Shown here piece by piece: positions 9,464 to 16,112 of a DNA stretch of 42,315 nucleotides. The stretch comes from JACPNE01 sp964444465 (GTDB lineage: Archaea; Nanobdellota; Nanobdellia; SCGC-AAA011-G17; JACPNG01). The notes below the pieces were generated by a model that worked only from the letters and a program-made list of their open reading frames with translations, searched no databases and had not been told where the DNA came from. The stretch lies in assembly GCA_964444465.1 (NCBI GenBank), contig CAYUGZ010000007.1, positions 1 to 42,315 on the forward strand, read 5' to 3'. The translations under genes were made by a program, and so were the position numbers. Position 1 is the stretch's first letter; the number at the start of each line of letters is the position of its first letter.

Positions 9464-9670
9464 TTACTCTTCTTTAGGTTCTTCAGAAGCTTCTTCAGTT
9501 GATTCTTCTTTTGATGCTTCTTCAGTTGATTCTTCTTTTGGTGCTTCTTCAGTTGATTCTTCAGGTGCATCTCCACCTGCAGCTGCACAGTTTGTACAAA
9601 CTTTTTTACCTTCTTTTTCTTGTAATTGTTCTTCCGGAACATCTGTTCCACAATTTTCACAGTTAACCAT
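9464..9670 (-). CDS. Small zinc-ribbon protein with acidic repeat tail
   Basis: A 68-aa protein. CENC and CTNC form a short zinc ribbon in residues 4-28. The rest is an acidic tail of 9-residue repeats (EESTEEAPK-like) encoded by a 27-bp DNA repeat at about 9476-9560. AGGAGG sits about 9 nt before the ATG. The tail is presumably disordered. An overlapping frame on the same strand gives a Lys/Gln-rich product and is rejected. Confidence 0.8.
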   Translation of the reverse strand: MVNCENCGTDVPEEQLQEKEGKKVCTNCAAAGGDAPEESTEEAPKEESTEEASKEESTEEASEEPKEE

Positions 9671-9792
9671 TTTGTTAAATCCTCCTGATTCTTATATAAA
9701 ATAAAAAATAAGGCTATTTAAATGTTATGGTGGTAAAGTTTTTTTAATAGATATTAAAGATTTATGATTTAAAGTCTTAATATTTATATAAT

Positions 9793-9867
9793 TAGCGAGG
9801 GAAGGATTTGAACCTCCGACCTCCGGGTTATGAGCCCGACGGGCACTCCTGACTGCCCCACCTCGCT
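9793..9867 (-). tRNA. Initiator tRNA-Met (CAT)
   Basis: A 75-nt cloverleaf without intron. The acceptor stem AGCGAGG/CCTCGCT starts with an A1-T72 pair. The anticodon loop CTCATAA is flanked by three G-C pairs (GGG/CCC), and the T arm is GGAGG/CCTTC. The A1-U72 pair and the GGG/CCC anticodon stem are hallmarks of the archaeal initiator tRNA. CCA is not encoded. Confidence 0.95.
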
Positions 9868-9949
9868 ATAATATGGATATATTAAAATCTATTTTTAAGC
9901 TTTTGGTATTCTAAAAAATCTTTTTATATTAGTTAATATTTAATTTAGA

Positions 9950-10213
9950 GTGCCTAGTCAATTATCAGAAACTACTATCGGAAGTCTACTTGAAGAAGAG
10001 ACACTTGAAGAGATATTAAAATTTCTTAGTGGTCGATTAGGTGTTGATCCTTTTCCCTCCTTAAATGGAGAAGCAATAAAAGAATTTATTCAAGGAATAG
10101 CTTCTAAAAATTTTGAAATTCTTCCTAAGGAATATAAAAAACAAATTCATTTAGTATTTCCTGCACCTAAAGGGGATGAGAAGAATATAATAGAAATGCT
10201 TTCATTATATTAA
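9950..10213 (+). CDS. Hypothetical protein A, crossing an arm of the 50-bp inverted repeat
   Basis: An 87-aa frame starting at GTG, with a TATA-like TTTTTATATT (9921-9930) about 25 nt upstream, which suggests a leaderless start. Residues 1-62 are helical and acidic with no family I recognise. Residues 64-79 are KQIHLVFPAPKGDEKN, identical to a segment of the opposite-strand gene at 10549-10821. Beyond the repeat only IIEMLSLY remains before the stop. The abrupt end suggests the natural C-terminus was replaced, or is exchanged by inversion. Confidence 0.55.
   Translation: MPSQLSETTIGSLLEEETLEEILKFLSGRLGVDPFPSLNGEAIKEFIQGIASKNFEILPKEYKKQIHLVFPAPKGDEKNIIEMLSLY
10137..10186 (+). repeat. 50-bp inverted repeat, left arm
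   Basis: The arm starts AAAAACAAATTCATTTAGTA and ends GGGGATGAGAAGAAT. It is an exact reverse complement of 10735-10784. In both arms the frame reads KQIHLVFPAPKGDEKN. The arms enclose about 550 bp containing the remnant membrane gene and tRNA-Ser(GCT). Confidence 0.95.
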
Positions 10214-10416
10214 GTATAGTTGGGATTGTATCTATAGTTGTTAGTTTGTTTTTAGATAACTTTGCTGTTGTGAATGGATTGATGTTTGGTGGAATACTCA
10301 ACATATTTATAGGAATAGCAAGATATTGGAGTGATATGGATGAATATCTTAGATTTATTATTTCTGGAGTAGTATTAATTGTATTAATCTATATTGCTTA
10401 TAAAAAACTTAAATAA
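10180..10416 (+). pseudogene. Small membrane protein gene lacking its 5' end
   Basis: A frame opening just after a TGA at 10177-10179 encodes EEYNRNAFIIL..., a two- to three-helix protein ending in a basic IAYKKLK, with stop at 10414-10416. Codon use is like the rest of the genome and there are no internal stops, but no ATG exists before the first helix. The recognisable protein begins exactly where the 50-bp repeat arm ends (Tyr codon at 10186-10188). The natural N-terminus therefore appears to have been lost where the repeat was placed. A late internal GTG or ATG could still yield a short product. Confidence 0.6.
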
Positions 10417-10461
10417 TTCTTGCATAAAGCTTTTAAAGAAATTTAGAATTTATTTTAATAT

Positions 10462-10544
10462 GCCGAGATCGCATAATCTGGTATTGCACTGGACTGCTAA
10501 TCCAGGCCCTTCGGGGCATCTGGGTTCAAATCCCAGTCTCGGCG
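10462..10544 (+). tRNA. tRNA-Ser (GCT)
   Basis: An 83-nt class II tRNA. Acceptor GCCGAGA/TCTCGGC with discriminator G, anticodon stem CTGGA/TCCAG around CTGCTAA, long variable arm GCCCTTCGGGGC, and T arm CTGGG/CCCAG. There is no intron and no encoded CCA. The D-arm sequence is identical to that of the tRNA-Ser at 11955. Confidence 0.96.
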
Positions 10545-10548
10545 TATT

Positions 10549-10821
10549 TTATTTTTTAGATTTAGAATAATTAGTTGCATATCTTTCTATAGATCTTACA
10601 CCATAATTTCTTCCACCCTCAGGAGTTTCTAAAAAAGGAAGGATTACATATCCTTCTAATATTACACTGCTATTAACTACTATTATCTCTCCACCAACAC
10701 TTTCTATCTCTTCTAATGATTTTAAAATTTCTTTATTCTTCTCATCCCCTTTAGGTGCAGGAAATACTAAATGAATTTGTTTTTCTATTCTAACTTCCTT
10801 TTTTAATAGATTAGATGTCAT
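10549..10821 (-). CDS. Hypothetical protein B, crossing the right inverted-repeat arm
   Basis: A 90-aa protein of unknown family. After a short basic N-terminus it contains KQIHLVFPAPKGDEKN from the repeat arm. A helix and a beta-rich part follow (GGEIIVVNSSVILEGYVILPF, then ETPEGGRNYGVRS), so it looks like a complete small alpha/beta domain. The frame extends upstream to 10860, but the ATG at 10821 overlaps the TGA of the upstream zinc-protein gene as ATGA, the usual coupling arrangement, so that start is chosen. The gene ends 5 nt from tRNA-Ser(GCT). Confidence 0.7.
   Translation of the reverse strand: MTSNLLKKEVRIEKQIHLVFPAPKGDEKNKEILKSLEEIESVGGEIIVVNSSVILEGYVILPFLETPEGGRNYGVRSIERYATNYSKSKK
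10735..10784 (-). repeat. 50-bp inverted repeat, right arm
   Basis: Exact inverted copy of 10137-10186, lying inside protein B in the same reading frame as the left arm lies in protein A. Confidence 0.95.
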
Positions 10822-10952
10822 TTTAATTTGTCCATTTCTTCTTTTAATTTTCTTAAACAATTCTTACATAATTCCGGTTTTCCGCCTTTTATTTTTGAAA
10901 ATGTTACATTCTCATCTTGGCTTTCTTCTTTACAAAGTATACATATTCCCAT
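10818..10952 (-). CDS. Zinc microprotein, 44 aa
   Basis: Starts MGICILCKEESQ and ends in a Lys/Glu-rich helix (RKLKEEMDKLK). Two CxxC pairs (CILC at residues 4-7, CKNC at 29-32) are spaced as in a single zinc ribbon. It is the first gene of a two-gene unit, coupled by ATGA to protein B. The function is unknown; such ribbons often mediate nucleic-acid or protein contacts. Confidence 0.75.
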   Translation of the reverse strand: MGICILCKEESQDENVTFSKIKGGKPELCKNCLRKLKEEMDKLK

Positions 10953-11027
10953 ATCAATAATATTATTAATGAAATTTATAATACTTTAGGTCATAAAATT
11001 TATATATTTTAAAATATTCTAATTACT

Positions 11028-11414
11028 ATGCCTTTTACAGCTATTGAGATTATTGCTGCAACACTTGCCATATTAGGAATAATAGAATTAATTTTTATAT
11101 TAATAGCTAAACAAGGATATCTAGATAATGTTATCAAACCAGCTTTGAATAATATTAATGTAATTTCATTTATTTTAATAATAATTGGTATTGTAATATT
11201 TTATTTTTTAATTCAAGAGTTAACTATTGTTCAGATTTATGCAGTAGTAGCATTTTCTGCTATTCTTATGGGTGTGATGCTTTTTCAGTATTCAAATGAT
11301 TTAATGCCATTAGTTGAGAGAGTATACAAAGAAAATTTTAGTGGATTAATGTGGATTTATATTATAATTTGGTTAGTTCTATCATTATGGGTCCTTTATG
11401 TTATCTTTCTTTAG
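11028..11414 (+). CDS. Hypothetical membrane protein, four helices
   Basis: A 128-aa protein with four hydrophobic segments (about residues 5-27, 42-65, 68-86 and 106-127) and little soluble sequence. I do not recognise a family. AATTTATATA (10998-11007) lies about 26 nt before the ATG, which indicates a leaderless transcript and supports the start. Confidence 0.75.
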   Translation: MPFTAIEIIAATLAILGIIELIFILIAKQGYLDNVIKPALNNINVISFILIIIGIVIFYFLIQELTIVQIYAVVAFSAILMGVMLFQYSNDLMPLVERVYKENFSGLMWIYIIIWLVLSLWVLYVIFL

Positions 11415-11490
11415 AATCAGATTATTTTAGCTTTTTTTAATTTTATATATAAAACGTAAGGTTTAAAAACAAATATTAATTTTAGATTAA

Positions 11491-11631
11491 ATGGTTCATT
11501 GTAATCGATGTGGAAATGAATTTGACAATTTCTTTAATGGAGTGAATTGGTGTGTCTATTGTGGTAAAATTTTTGCTTTTGACGAAAACTTATTAAAGGA
11601 AAAAAAACAAAAAGGAAAAGAATATAAATAA
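11491..11631 (+). CDS. Zinc-ribbon microprotein, 46 aa
   Basis: MVHCNRCGNEF followed by WCVYCGKIF gives CxxCG...CxxCG, a classic zinc ribbon, with a Lys-rich tail. GTTTAAAAAC (11461-11470) lies about 25 nt before the ATG, fitting a leaderless start. The end of this gene contains the AT-rich element that probably serves as TATA box for the next gene. Confidence 0.75.
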   Translation: MVHCNRCGNEFDNFFNGVNWCVYCGKIFAFDENLLKEKKQKGKEYK

Positions 11632-11651
11632 CTTAATGTTATTAAATTAAA

Positions 11652-11933
11652 ATGGGGCAAGAAGAAGTTAAAAACGTTCTCGAAAAAGCTAAAGATTGGT
11701 TGCTAAGTAGAGAAATAGCACATAAAGCAAAGATCTCTCTTGGATCAGTACAAGCATCCTTACAAAGAATGATTAAATGGGGAGAAGTAGAAACTAGAAA
11801 AGCTAGAGAAGTTATACAAGATCAAACAAGAATCAAAAGTAATAGTGCAGGAATAGCTTATAGATTAAGAGAAAGTGGTGAAGAAAGAACAACTAAAATT
11901 TTTAAGAAAACTAAAAGAAGATCGAAAAAGTAA
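11652..11933 (+). CDS. Winged-helix-like DNA-binding protein, 93 aa
   Basis: Residues 1-55 fit a helix-turn-helix/winged-helix pattern (LLSREIAHKAKISLGSVQASLQRMIKWGEVE). A basic C-terminal tail ending KKTKRRSKK follows. It is probably a DNA-binding protein or small transcription regulator; no ligand domain is present. A TATA-like AATATAAATA at about 11621-11630 lies 26 nt before the ATG. It sits directly before tRNA-Ser(CGA). Confidence 0.75.
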   Translation: MGQEEVKNVLEKAKDWLLSREIAHKAKISLGSVQASLQRMIKWGEVETRKAREVIQDQTRIKSNSAGIAYRLRESGEERTTKIFKKTKRRSKK

Positions 11934-11954
11934 ATTAATTCTTATTTATATTTT

Positions 11955-12051
11955 GCCGACGTCGCATAATCTGGTATTGCACCGGTCTCGAATTTTTGTA
12001 ATAGAAAACCGGATCCTTTTGGATATGTAGGTTCGAATCCTACCGTCGGCG
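11955..12051 (+). tRNA. tRNA-Ser (CGA) with 14-nt intron
   Basis: Acceptor GCCGACG/CGTCGGC with discriminator G, D arm identical to tRNA-Ser(GCT), anticodon stem CCGGT/ACCGG, variable arm ATCCTTTTGGAT and T arm GTAGG/CCTAC. The anticodon loop is 21 nt instead of 7. Removing 14 nt after position 37 (11993-12006) restores CTCGAAA and an 83-nt tRNA, exactly the length of tRNA-Ser(GCT). This is the canonical archaeal intron position. The 3' end adjoins a truncated integrase. Confidence 0.93.
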
Positions 12052-12115
12052 AACCTAATGATTTCTAACGCCTACAGCGCCTAAGAGATATAAACCGATT
12101 AAGGAGTGTAATAAA

Positions 12116-12592
12116 ATGGCGATAGATGATATATACAAAAGTAAAGCACAATATGAAAAAAGAGTTGATAATATCAATAATAAGAATATACTAGCTAAAC
12201 CAAATGACTATAAAAGAAAATATTATTGTAAAAATGAATCTAATCTAAAATACTATAATAGATTAATAAGAATTTTTGAAGTTGATGATCTTAGTTATAA
12301 AAGAAGACTAAGATTATTAGACACATTAAACCAATTAGTCTTCTTCATTGAATGTAATTTAAAAGATGCTACTTCTATAGAAAAAGAGGATGTTATAATA
12401 AATATAAGGAAAATAACAGCTACTTCTAACTTAAAGAAAACTGGATCAGATATAAGACAAATAGGCAGAATGTTATTCAATGACGATGAGCTACCTTCTT
12501 TCTTTAAAGAATTTAAGATAAAAACAGATATATCAAGACAAGAAGCTAGGAAAGATAAGTTAACGTGGGATGATTATGATTTTCATGTATAA
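12116..12592 (+). pseudogene. Tyrosine recombinase, N-terminal fragment
   Basis: A 158-aa frame resembling the SAM-like core-binding half of archaeal XerA/XerD-type integrases. The tokens YYCKNESNLKYYNRLI, LSYKRRLRLLDTL and the linker RKDKLTWDDYD are those that normally lead into the catalytic domain. The protein stops five residues after the linker, and no Arg/His/Arg/Tyr catalytic part follows in any frame before 12725. It begins 65 nt after tRNA-Ser(CGA), a typical integration site. AAGGAG (12101-12106) and GATATAAACC (12086-12095) precede the ATG, so it may still be expressed. I take it as the remnant of an integrated element; a stand-alone DNA-binding protein is the alternative. Confidence 0.65.
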
Positions 12593-12724
12593 ATGTCCAT
12601 AAATGATTATAACAATTTATACCCATTAAGTATTTAGACTTAGTTAATAGTTGCATTATTCAATTAAGTGAATTAGATTTATAAATTATTCGTTAATTTA
12701 TTGAAAAAGATAATATTCAGAAAT

Positions 12725-13354
12725 TTATTTTTTCCAATGTTTCTTTTCAATTTTAATGATATTGATTTTCCCATAAGGGGTATGTTCTCTTAAGCTATGA
12801 TTAGTCATTATCACCTGCATATCTAATTTCTTCAGATAATCAAAGAATTTTTGATAATGTTCTTTATCAAATCTTGATCCACCATCATCAACTAAAATAC
12901 ACCTAATACTCTTTTTATTATCAACAGAAAGATCAATTTTATACTTCTTTTCTGGGTGAACATCTAATTCTATTATAGCTTTATCTGAAAAATTATCTTC
13001 AGAAATATGATGTCCAAATATATGGGCAATTGAACGTATGATTGTAGTTTTTCCCATTCCATTATTCCCAAAGATAATATTGAATTTGCTAAAATCTAGA
13101 GTTATATTCTTTATTGGGCCAACATTTATTAGTTTGGCTCGTTTAATCCTAACTGGAAGGAAAAAAACACATTTTTCTTTTTCTAATTCTTTAAGATATT
13201 CCCAAAAGTCCATCTCTGCTCTTGCCCCATAAGAAAGCATTGGAAACAATCTTGATTTGATGGCTTCCTCAGTTATTTGTGATATATTAAGCTTGCATTG
13301 TTTAGCTTTTGTGACAATGTTAGTGTCAAGATAAAGTAAAGTATTCTTTTTCAT
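12725..13354 (-). CDS. CcdA-like domain fused to a minimal AAA/ABC-type ATPase
   Basis: A 209-aa protein. Residues 5-35 (LLYLDTNIVTKAKQCKLNIS then QITEEAIKSRL) match the ribbon-helix-helix antitoxin pattern of CcdA-like proteins. Residues 65-209 form a short RecF/SMC-like ATPase with Walker A GNNGMGKTT at 96-104, a Walker-B-like CILVDDGG near 152-159, and a following HxLR segment (TNHSLRE). There is no coiled coil and no clear LSGG signature, so it is far smaller than OLD or Rad50 proteins. The ATG at 13354 is chosen over one 15 nt upstream because a TATA-like ATTTAAAT (13380-13387) lies about 30 nt away and the tandem palindrome at 13358-13373 would sit just upstream of it. Role unknown; a defence, stability or toxin-antitoxin-like function is a guess. 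Confidence 0.75.
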   Translation of the reverse strand: MKKNTLLYLDTNIVTKAKQCKLNISQITEEAIKSRLFPMLSYGARAEMDFWEYLKELEKEKCVFFLPVRIKRAKLINVGPIKNITLDFSKFNIIFGNNGMGKTTIIRSIAHIFGHHISEDNFSDKAIIELDVHPEKKYKIDLSVDNKKSIRCILVDDGGSRFDKEHYQKFFDYLKKLDMQVIMTNHSLREHTPYGKINIIKIEKKHWKK

Positions 13355-13357
13355 GTT

Positions 13358-13373
13358 ACATATGTACATATGT
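13358..13373 (-). promoter_or_regulatory. Tandem palindromic operator candidate
   Basis: Two abutting copies of the 8-bp palindrome ACATATGT form a perfect 16-bp palindrome. It lies between the TATA-like element (13380-13387) and the start codon (13354) of the CcdA-like/ATPase gene. Ribbon-helix-helix proteins bind such short tandem palindromes, so autorepression is plausible. Confidence 0.55.
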
Positions 13374-13470
13374 ATCTCTATTTAAATATTCTGATTAATT
13401 CATAACAAATCCATTTTACTAAAAGGGTTTATAAGTCTAGATGACTTAATATATATAGGAGGAAAAGAAA

Positions 13471-13716
13471 ATGATAGACGATAAAGAATATAAAAAAATA
13501 TGGAAAAAATATAGAGATGAATGGGATAAAGAAGAAAAAAAAGTTATGGATGAAATAGGTGACGTAACAGAACAAGAAGCATTAGATGCTGATTCTTATC
13601 TAGCTAAAGTTGAGAATAAACAAGAAAAGGATCTTGATGATAGAACAATAAGAGCTTTGAAGAAAGGGTTCGTATTGGCAAGAAAAGATGAGACTAAAAA
13701 GAAAGGAGAAAAATGA
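13471..13716 (+). CDS. Hypothetical charged protein, 81 aa
   Basis: Highly charged (Lys/Glu/Asp), predicted helical, no Cys and no membrane segment. I recognise no family. AGGAGG (13457-13462) lies 8 nt before the ATG, and a TATA-like GTTTATAAG at 13427-13435 gives a short leader. Its TGA overlaps the ATG of the HD hydrolase as ATGA (13713-13716), so the two are coupled and it may be a partner of that enzyme. Confidence 0.65.
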   Translation: MIDDKEYKKIWKKYRDEWDKEEKKVMDEIGDVTEQEALDADSYLAKVENKQEKDLDDRTIRALKKGFVLARKDETKKKGEK

Positions 13717-14411
13717 ATCAGATAATACAAAAAGCATTATTTTATGCATATGAAAAACATAAGAAAGATAAAAGAAAAGGTACAACCATTCCATACATAG
13801 TCCACCCAGTTGATGTTGCTTCTATTTTAATTAAAGAAAGAAATAATTCTAAAGTATCAGATGAATTGATAGCGGCTGGTTTACTACATGATGTTGTTGA
13901 AGACACTGAAACTTCATTTAAAGATATTGAAAAAAAATTTGGAAAAAAAGTAATGATTCTAGTTAAAGCAGCTTCAGAACCTGAAAAGCATAAGATGGAG
14001 TCTGAAAAGGAGAAAAGAAAAAATTGGAAGGGAAGGAAAGAGTATACAATTGAACTTATCAAAAAAGAGAATAGAAATGCTAAATTACTCAGCTGCGCAG
14101 ATAAGCTTGCCAATATAAGAGACATTATTAATGATAAATTTACTGGTGATGAAAAAGAATTCTGGAAAAGATTCAATACTTCACCTGAAGAGACTAAGTG
14201 GTATTATCAAAGTATGTGTAAAGCTTATAGATTTGGAAATAATATAAAAAATACTAATACATTCAAAATGTTTGCCAGGGAAGTAAAAACATTAACAGAT
14301 GAAAAGCCTATGAAAAAGAAACACAAAAAGGATCAGGAAAAAGAACAAAAAAGACAAGATCATATAGATATACAAGATTATACTGAAATGGCTTATCTAA
14401 ATAGTAAATAG
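13713..14411 (+). CDS. SpoT/MESH1-like HD-domain hydrolase
   Basis: A 232-aa protein. The N-terminal 140 residues show the metal-dependent HD phosphohydrolase pattern of RelA/SpoT hydrolase domains: YIVHP (H31), GLLHDVVEDT (H59, D60) and SCADKLANI (D130). The family hydrolyses (p)ppGpp or related nucleotides; there is no synthetase, TGS or ACT domain. A Lys/Glu-rich tail follows from about residue 195. It sits in a probable operon: charged protein, HD protein, two-helix membrane protein, zinc ribbon. The substrate cannot be told from sequence. Confidence 0.85.
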   Translation: MNQIIQKALFYAYEKHKKDKRKGTTIPYIVHPVDVASILIKERNNSKVSDELIAAGLLHDVVEDTETSFKDIEKKFGKKVMILVKAASEPEKHKMESEKEKRKNWKGRKEYTIELIKKENRNAKLLSCADKLANIRDIINDKFTGDEKEFWKRFNTSPEETKWYYQSMCKAYRFGNNIKNTNTFKMFAREVKTLTDEKPMKKKHKKDQEKEQKRQDHIDIQDYTEMAYLNSK

Positions 14412-14425
14412 GAATCTAAGAAAAA

Positions 14426-14635
14426 ATGAAGAAATATATTAACAAACTTACTAAATGGTTTGATAAACAAGATAATTTAACTAAGATAGCTACAATAGGT
14501 GCAGGAATATTTATTGTAATTGTTGCTTTTTATGTATTGATATTTATTGTAAAAGTAATCTTTATTGCAATTTTGATATACTTCTTATTTGAAATTGCGA
14601 AAAGATATGGAAAGAAGAATAGGAGAAGAAGATAA
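14426..14635 (+). CDS. Small membrane protein, 69 aa
   Basis: A basic N-terminus, one long hydrophobic stretch (about residues 22-60) that could be one or two helices, and a basic C-terminus ending KKNRRRR. It is 14 nt after the HD gene and directly abuts the next frame. The family is not recognised. Confidence 0.65.
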   Translation: MKKYINKLTKWFDKQDNLTKIATIGAGIFIVIVAFYVLIFIVKVIFIAILIYFLFEIAKRYGKKNRRRR

Positions 14636-14770
14636 ATGAAGAAAATTGATGGAATTGTAAAATGTGTTTTTTGTAAATGAGAATATGATAATCAAGGATA
14701 TAAAAAATTATGTGATTGTTGTGAAGTTGATAAAAAAATAGTTGGTGATGTAAATTTTAAATATTTATGA
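14636..14770 (+). pseudogene. Zinc-ribbon microprotein gene with in-frame TGA
   Basis: Starting at the ATG directly after the previous stop, the frame reads KCVFCK, then TGA (14678-14680), then EYDNQGYKKLCDCCEV, and ends with TGA at 14768-14770. The CxxC on one side of the stop and CDCC on the other look like the two halves of one zinc ribbon, and similar proteins often have an aromatic residue at the interrupted position. A TGG to TGA change would explain it. TGA is used as a normal stop elsewhere in the window (for example the ATGA overlaps), so this is either a recent pseudogene, an assembly error or a recoding site. Confidence 0.6.
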
Positions 14771-14852
14771 TTACTAACAAGTGAATTCTACTAAAAAATA
14801 TAAGTCTATAAATACTTCAAAAACATCTTACTAAAGAAAGGAGGTTTCTAAG

Positions 14853-14987
14853 ATGCAGGAAGTACAAAGGATAGCATTACAAAATATGTTAGAAAATTTA
14901 AAAGAAGGAAAAGAAATACATAAAGAAACTTTGATCTTCGTTTTAGAAGCTGCTCTACAAGAAGAATTTGAATACGTGGAGGTTTAA
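14853..14987 (+). CDS. Hypothetical microprotein, 44 aa
   Basis: A strong AAAGGAGGT ribosome-binding site (about 14837-14845) lies 7 nt before the ATG, and CTATAAATAC (14806-14815) is a plausible TATA box. The product is an amphipathic helix with no cysteine. It is followed 1 nt later by another small gene and probably forms a two-gene unit with it. Confidence 0.6.
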   Translation: MQEVQRIALQNMLENLKEGKEIHKETLIFVLEAALQEEFEYVEV

Positions 14988-14988
14988 A

Positions 14989-15123
14989 ATGGAATGTTCA
15001 AATTGTGGTTATACTCAACACCAATTAGATAAGAAAGAACAAGAGATAGTAGAAGCAGTTAATCTTATGTTAAAAGGTAAGATAAAACAAGGTCAAGATA
15101 AAATAATAAATATAAACAACTAA
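14989..15123 (+). CDS. Hypothetical microprotein with one CxxC, 44 aa
   Basis: It begins MECSNCGYTQHQLDKKEQ. One CxxC is followed by a helical Lys/Gln-rich remainder. The preceding gene ends in a GTGGAGGT sequence that serves as ribosome-binding site (GGAGG about 7 nt before the ATG). A single CxxC could bind zinc only as a dimer or with His13. Confidence 0.6.
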   Translation: MECSNCGYTQHQLDKKEQEIVEAVNLMLKGKIKQGQDKIININN

Positions 15124-15169
15124 AAAGAGCTTCTTTTTTAGTAAATAATTAGAATATTAAATTTTCAAG

Positions 15170-15427
15170 ATGGCTAAGAAGTTTGATACTGCAAAGAATT
15201 TTGAAGGTGAAGAAGATTCACCAGTAATTGATTCATTTGATATGTGTGATTCATTTGATAAGTGTTTCAATTGTGGTATTAAACAAGAGGAACTTCCAGA
15301 AAAACAAAGTACTTGGATTTTTTCAAAAGATGATTATAGTGAAATAGATGAAGATTCAGATGATAACCTATTTCTTTTGTGTAGTAATAAATGTGCGAAA
15401 GAATGGGCTGATAAATTAAAAGATTAA
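15170..15427 (+). CDS. Acidic zinc-binding protein, 85 aa
   Basis: CFNC (residues 32-35) and CSNKC (71-75) bracket an acidic middle region, and MCDSFDKC adds another cysteine. The pattern suggests a zinc finger of the CxxC...CxxxC type. An AT-rich element lies about 25 nt before the ATG. No family recognised. Confidence 0.65.
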   Translation: MAKKFDTAKNFEGEEDSPVIDSFDMCDSFDKCFNCGIKQEELPEKQSTWIFSKDDYSEIDEDSDDNLFLLCSNKCAKEWADKLKD

Positions 15428-15451
15428 AACAATGTTGAGAAAATACTTTTT

Positions 15452-16063
15452 ATGGATAATCCTATTAAACTTATTAGATTGCCACTTCCATCAGAAGTGA
15501 AGGAAAATTTACTTCTATCAAGATTAGGGATAAAAACATTTATTTTTGTTGAAGGAGATGAGAATATACTATCAGATGAAATGAAAAAAATAGGTAATGC
15601 GACTTTAGCTAAGCCAAAATATGGGAGAATAGATCCATACATGCCTCTAGTTTTTCAGGTTAATAAGAAACATAAAGATTTATGGAAATATGATACTATT
15701 TTAATAATAAAAAAGAAACTAAATAAAAAAGTGAGTAAGATTAGAGAAAATAAGACTAATATATCTTACATTAATGAACTAATCAAAAAAGCCAAGAAGA
15801 TTAGACCTATCTTTCCAGATCCCATTAAAAAAAAATTTGCTAAATTTTATGTTAAGGTTAGAAAAATAGGAAGGGGATATGATATTAAACCTATTCTCAT
15901 AAATCCAAATGATCTTAATAGTCTAAGAAAGATATGTATTGCTTATGCAAAATTAAGATTAAGCAAAAAAGTTGAAATTTATGATTATGATAAAACAATT
16001 CTTCTCTACAAATATCTTATGAATCAAGGATATATATTTAAAGATTTAAAAAGGATATCATAA
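15452..16063 (+). CDS. Hypothetical protein, 203 aa
   Basis: A basic, soluble alpha/beta protein. The first 80 residues contain hydrophobic strands (TFIFVEGDE, TILIIKKKL). The second half is Lys-rich with strands and helices. I recognise no motif. It lies 24 nt after the acidic zinc protein and 50 nt before a strong stem-loop, so it may be the last gene of a short unit. Confidence 0.6.
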   Translation: MDNPIKLIRLPLPSEVKENLLLSRLGIKTFIFVEGDENILSDEMKKIGNATLAKPKYGRIDPYMPLVFQVNKKHKDLWKYDTILIIKKKLNKKVSKIRENKTNISYINELIKKAKKIRPIFPDPIKKKFAKFYVKVRKIGRGYDIKPILINPNDLNSLRKICIAYAKLRLSKKVEIYDYDKTILLYKYLMNQGYIFKDLKRIS

Positions 16064-16112
16064 ATTAGGGTAATTTTTAAAAGAAAAATCTGATTTCTTT
16101 TGGTTAGGTTAG

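Noticed and set aside
9424..9660. Lys/Gln-rich frame overlapping the zinc-ribbon gene
   Set aside because: Frame-shifted reading of a repetitive acidic tail; the other frame has a zinc ribbon and a good ribosome site.
12593..12724. Possible catalytic half of the integrase after the stop
   Set aside because: No frame carries the Arg/His/Arg/Tyr motifs, and the stretch is AT-rich with many stops.
14636..14770. Alternative genetic code (TGA as an amino acid)
   Set aside because: TGA ends several well-defined genes here, for example at ATGA overlaps, and large conserved genes have no internal TGA.
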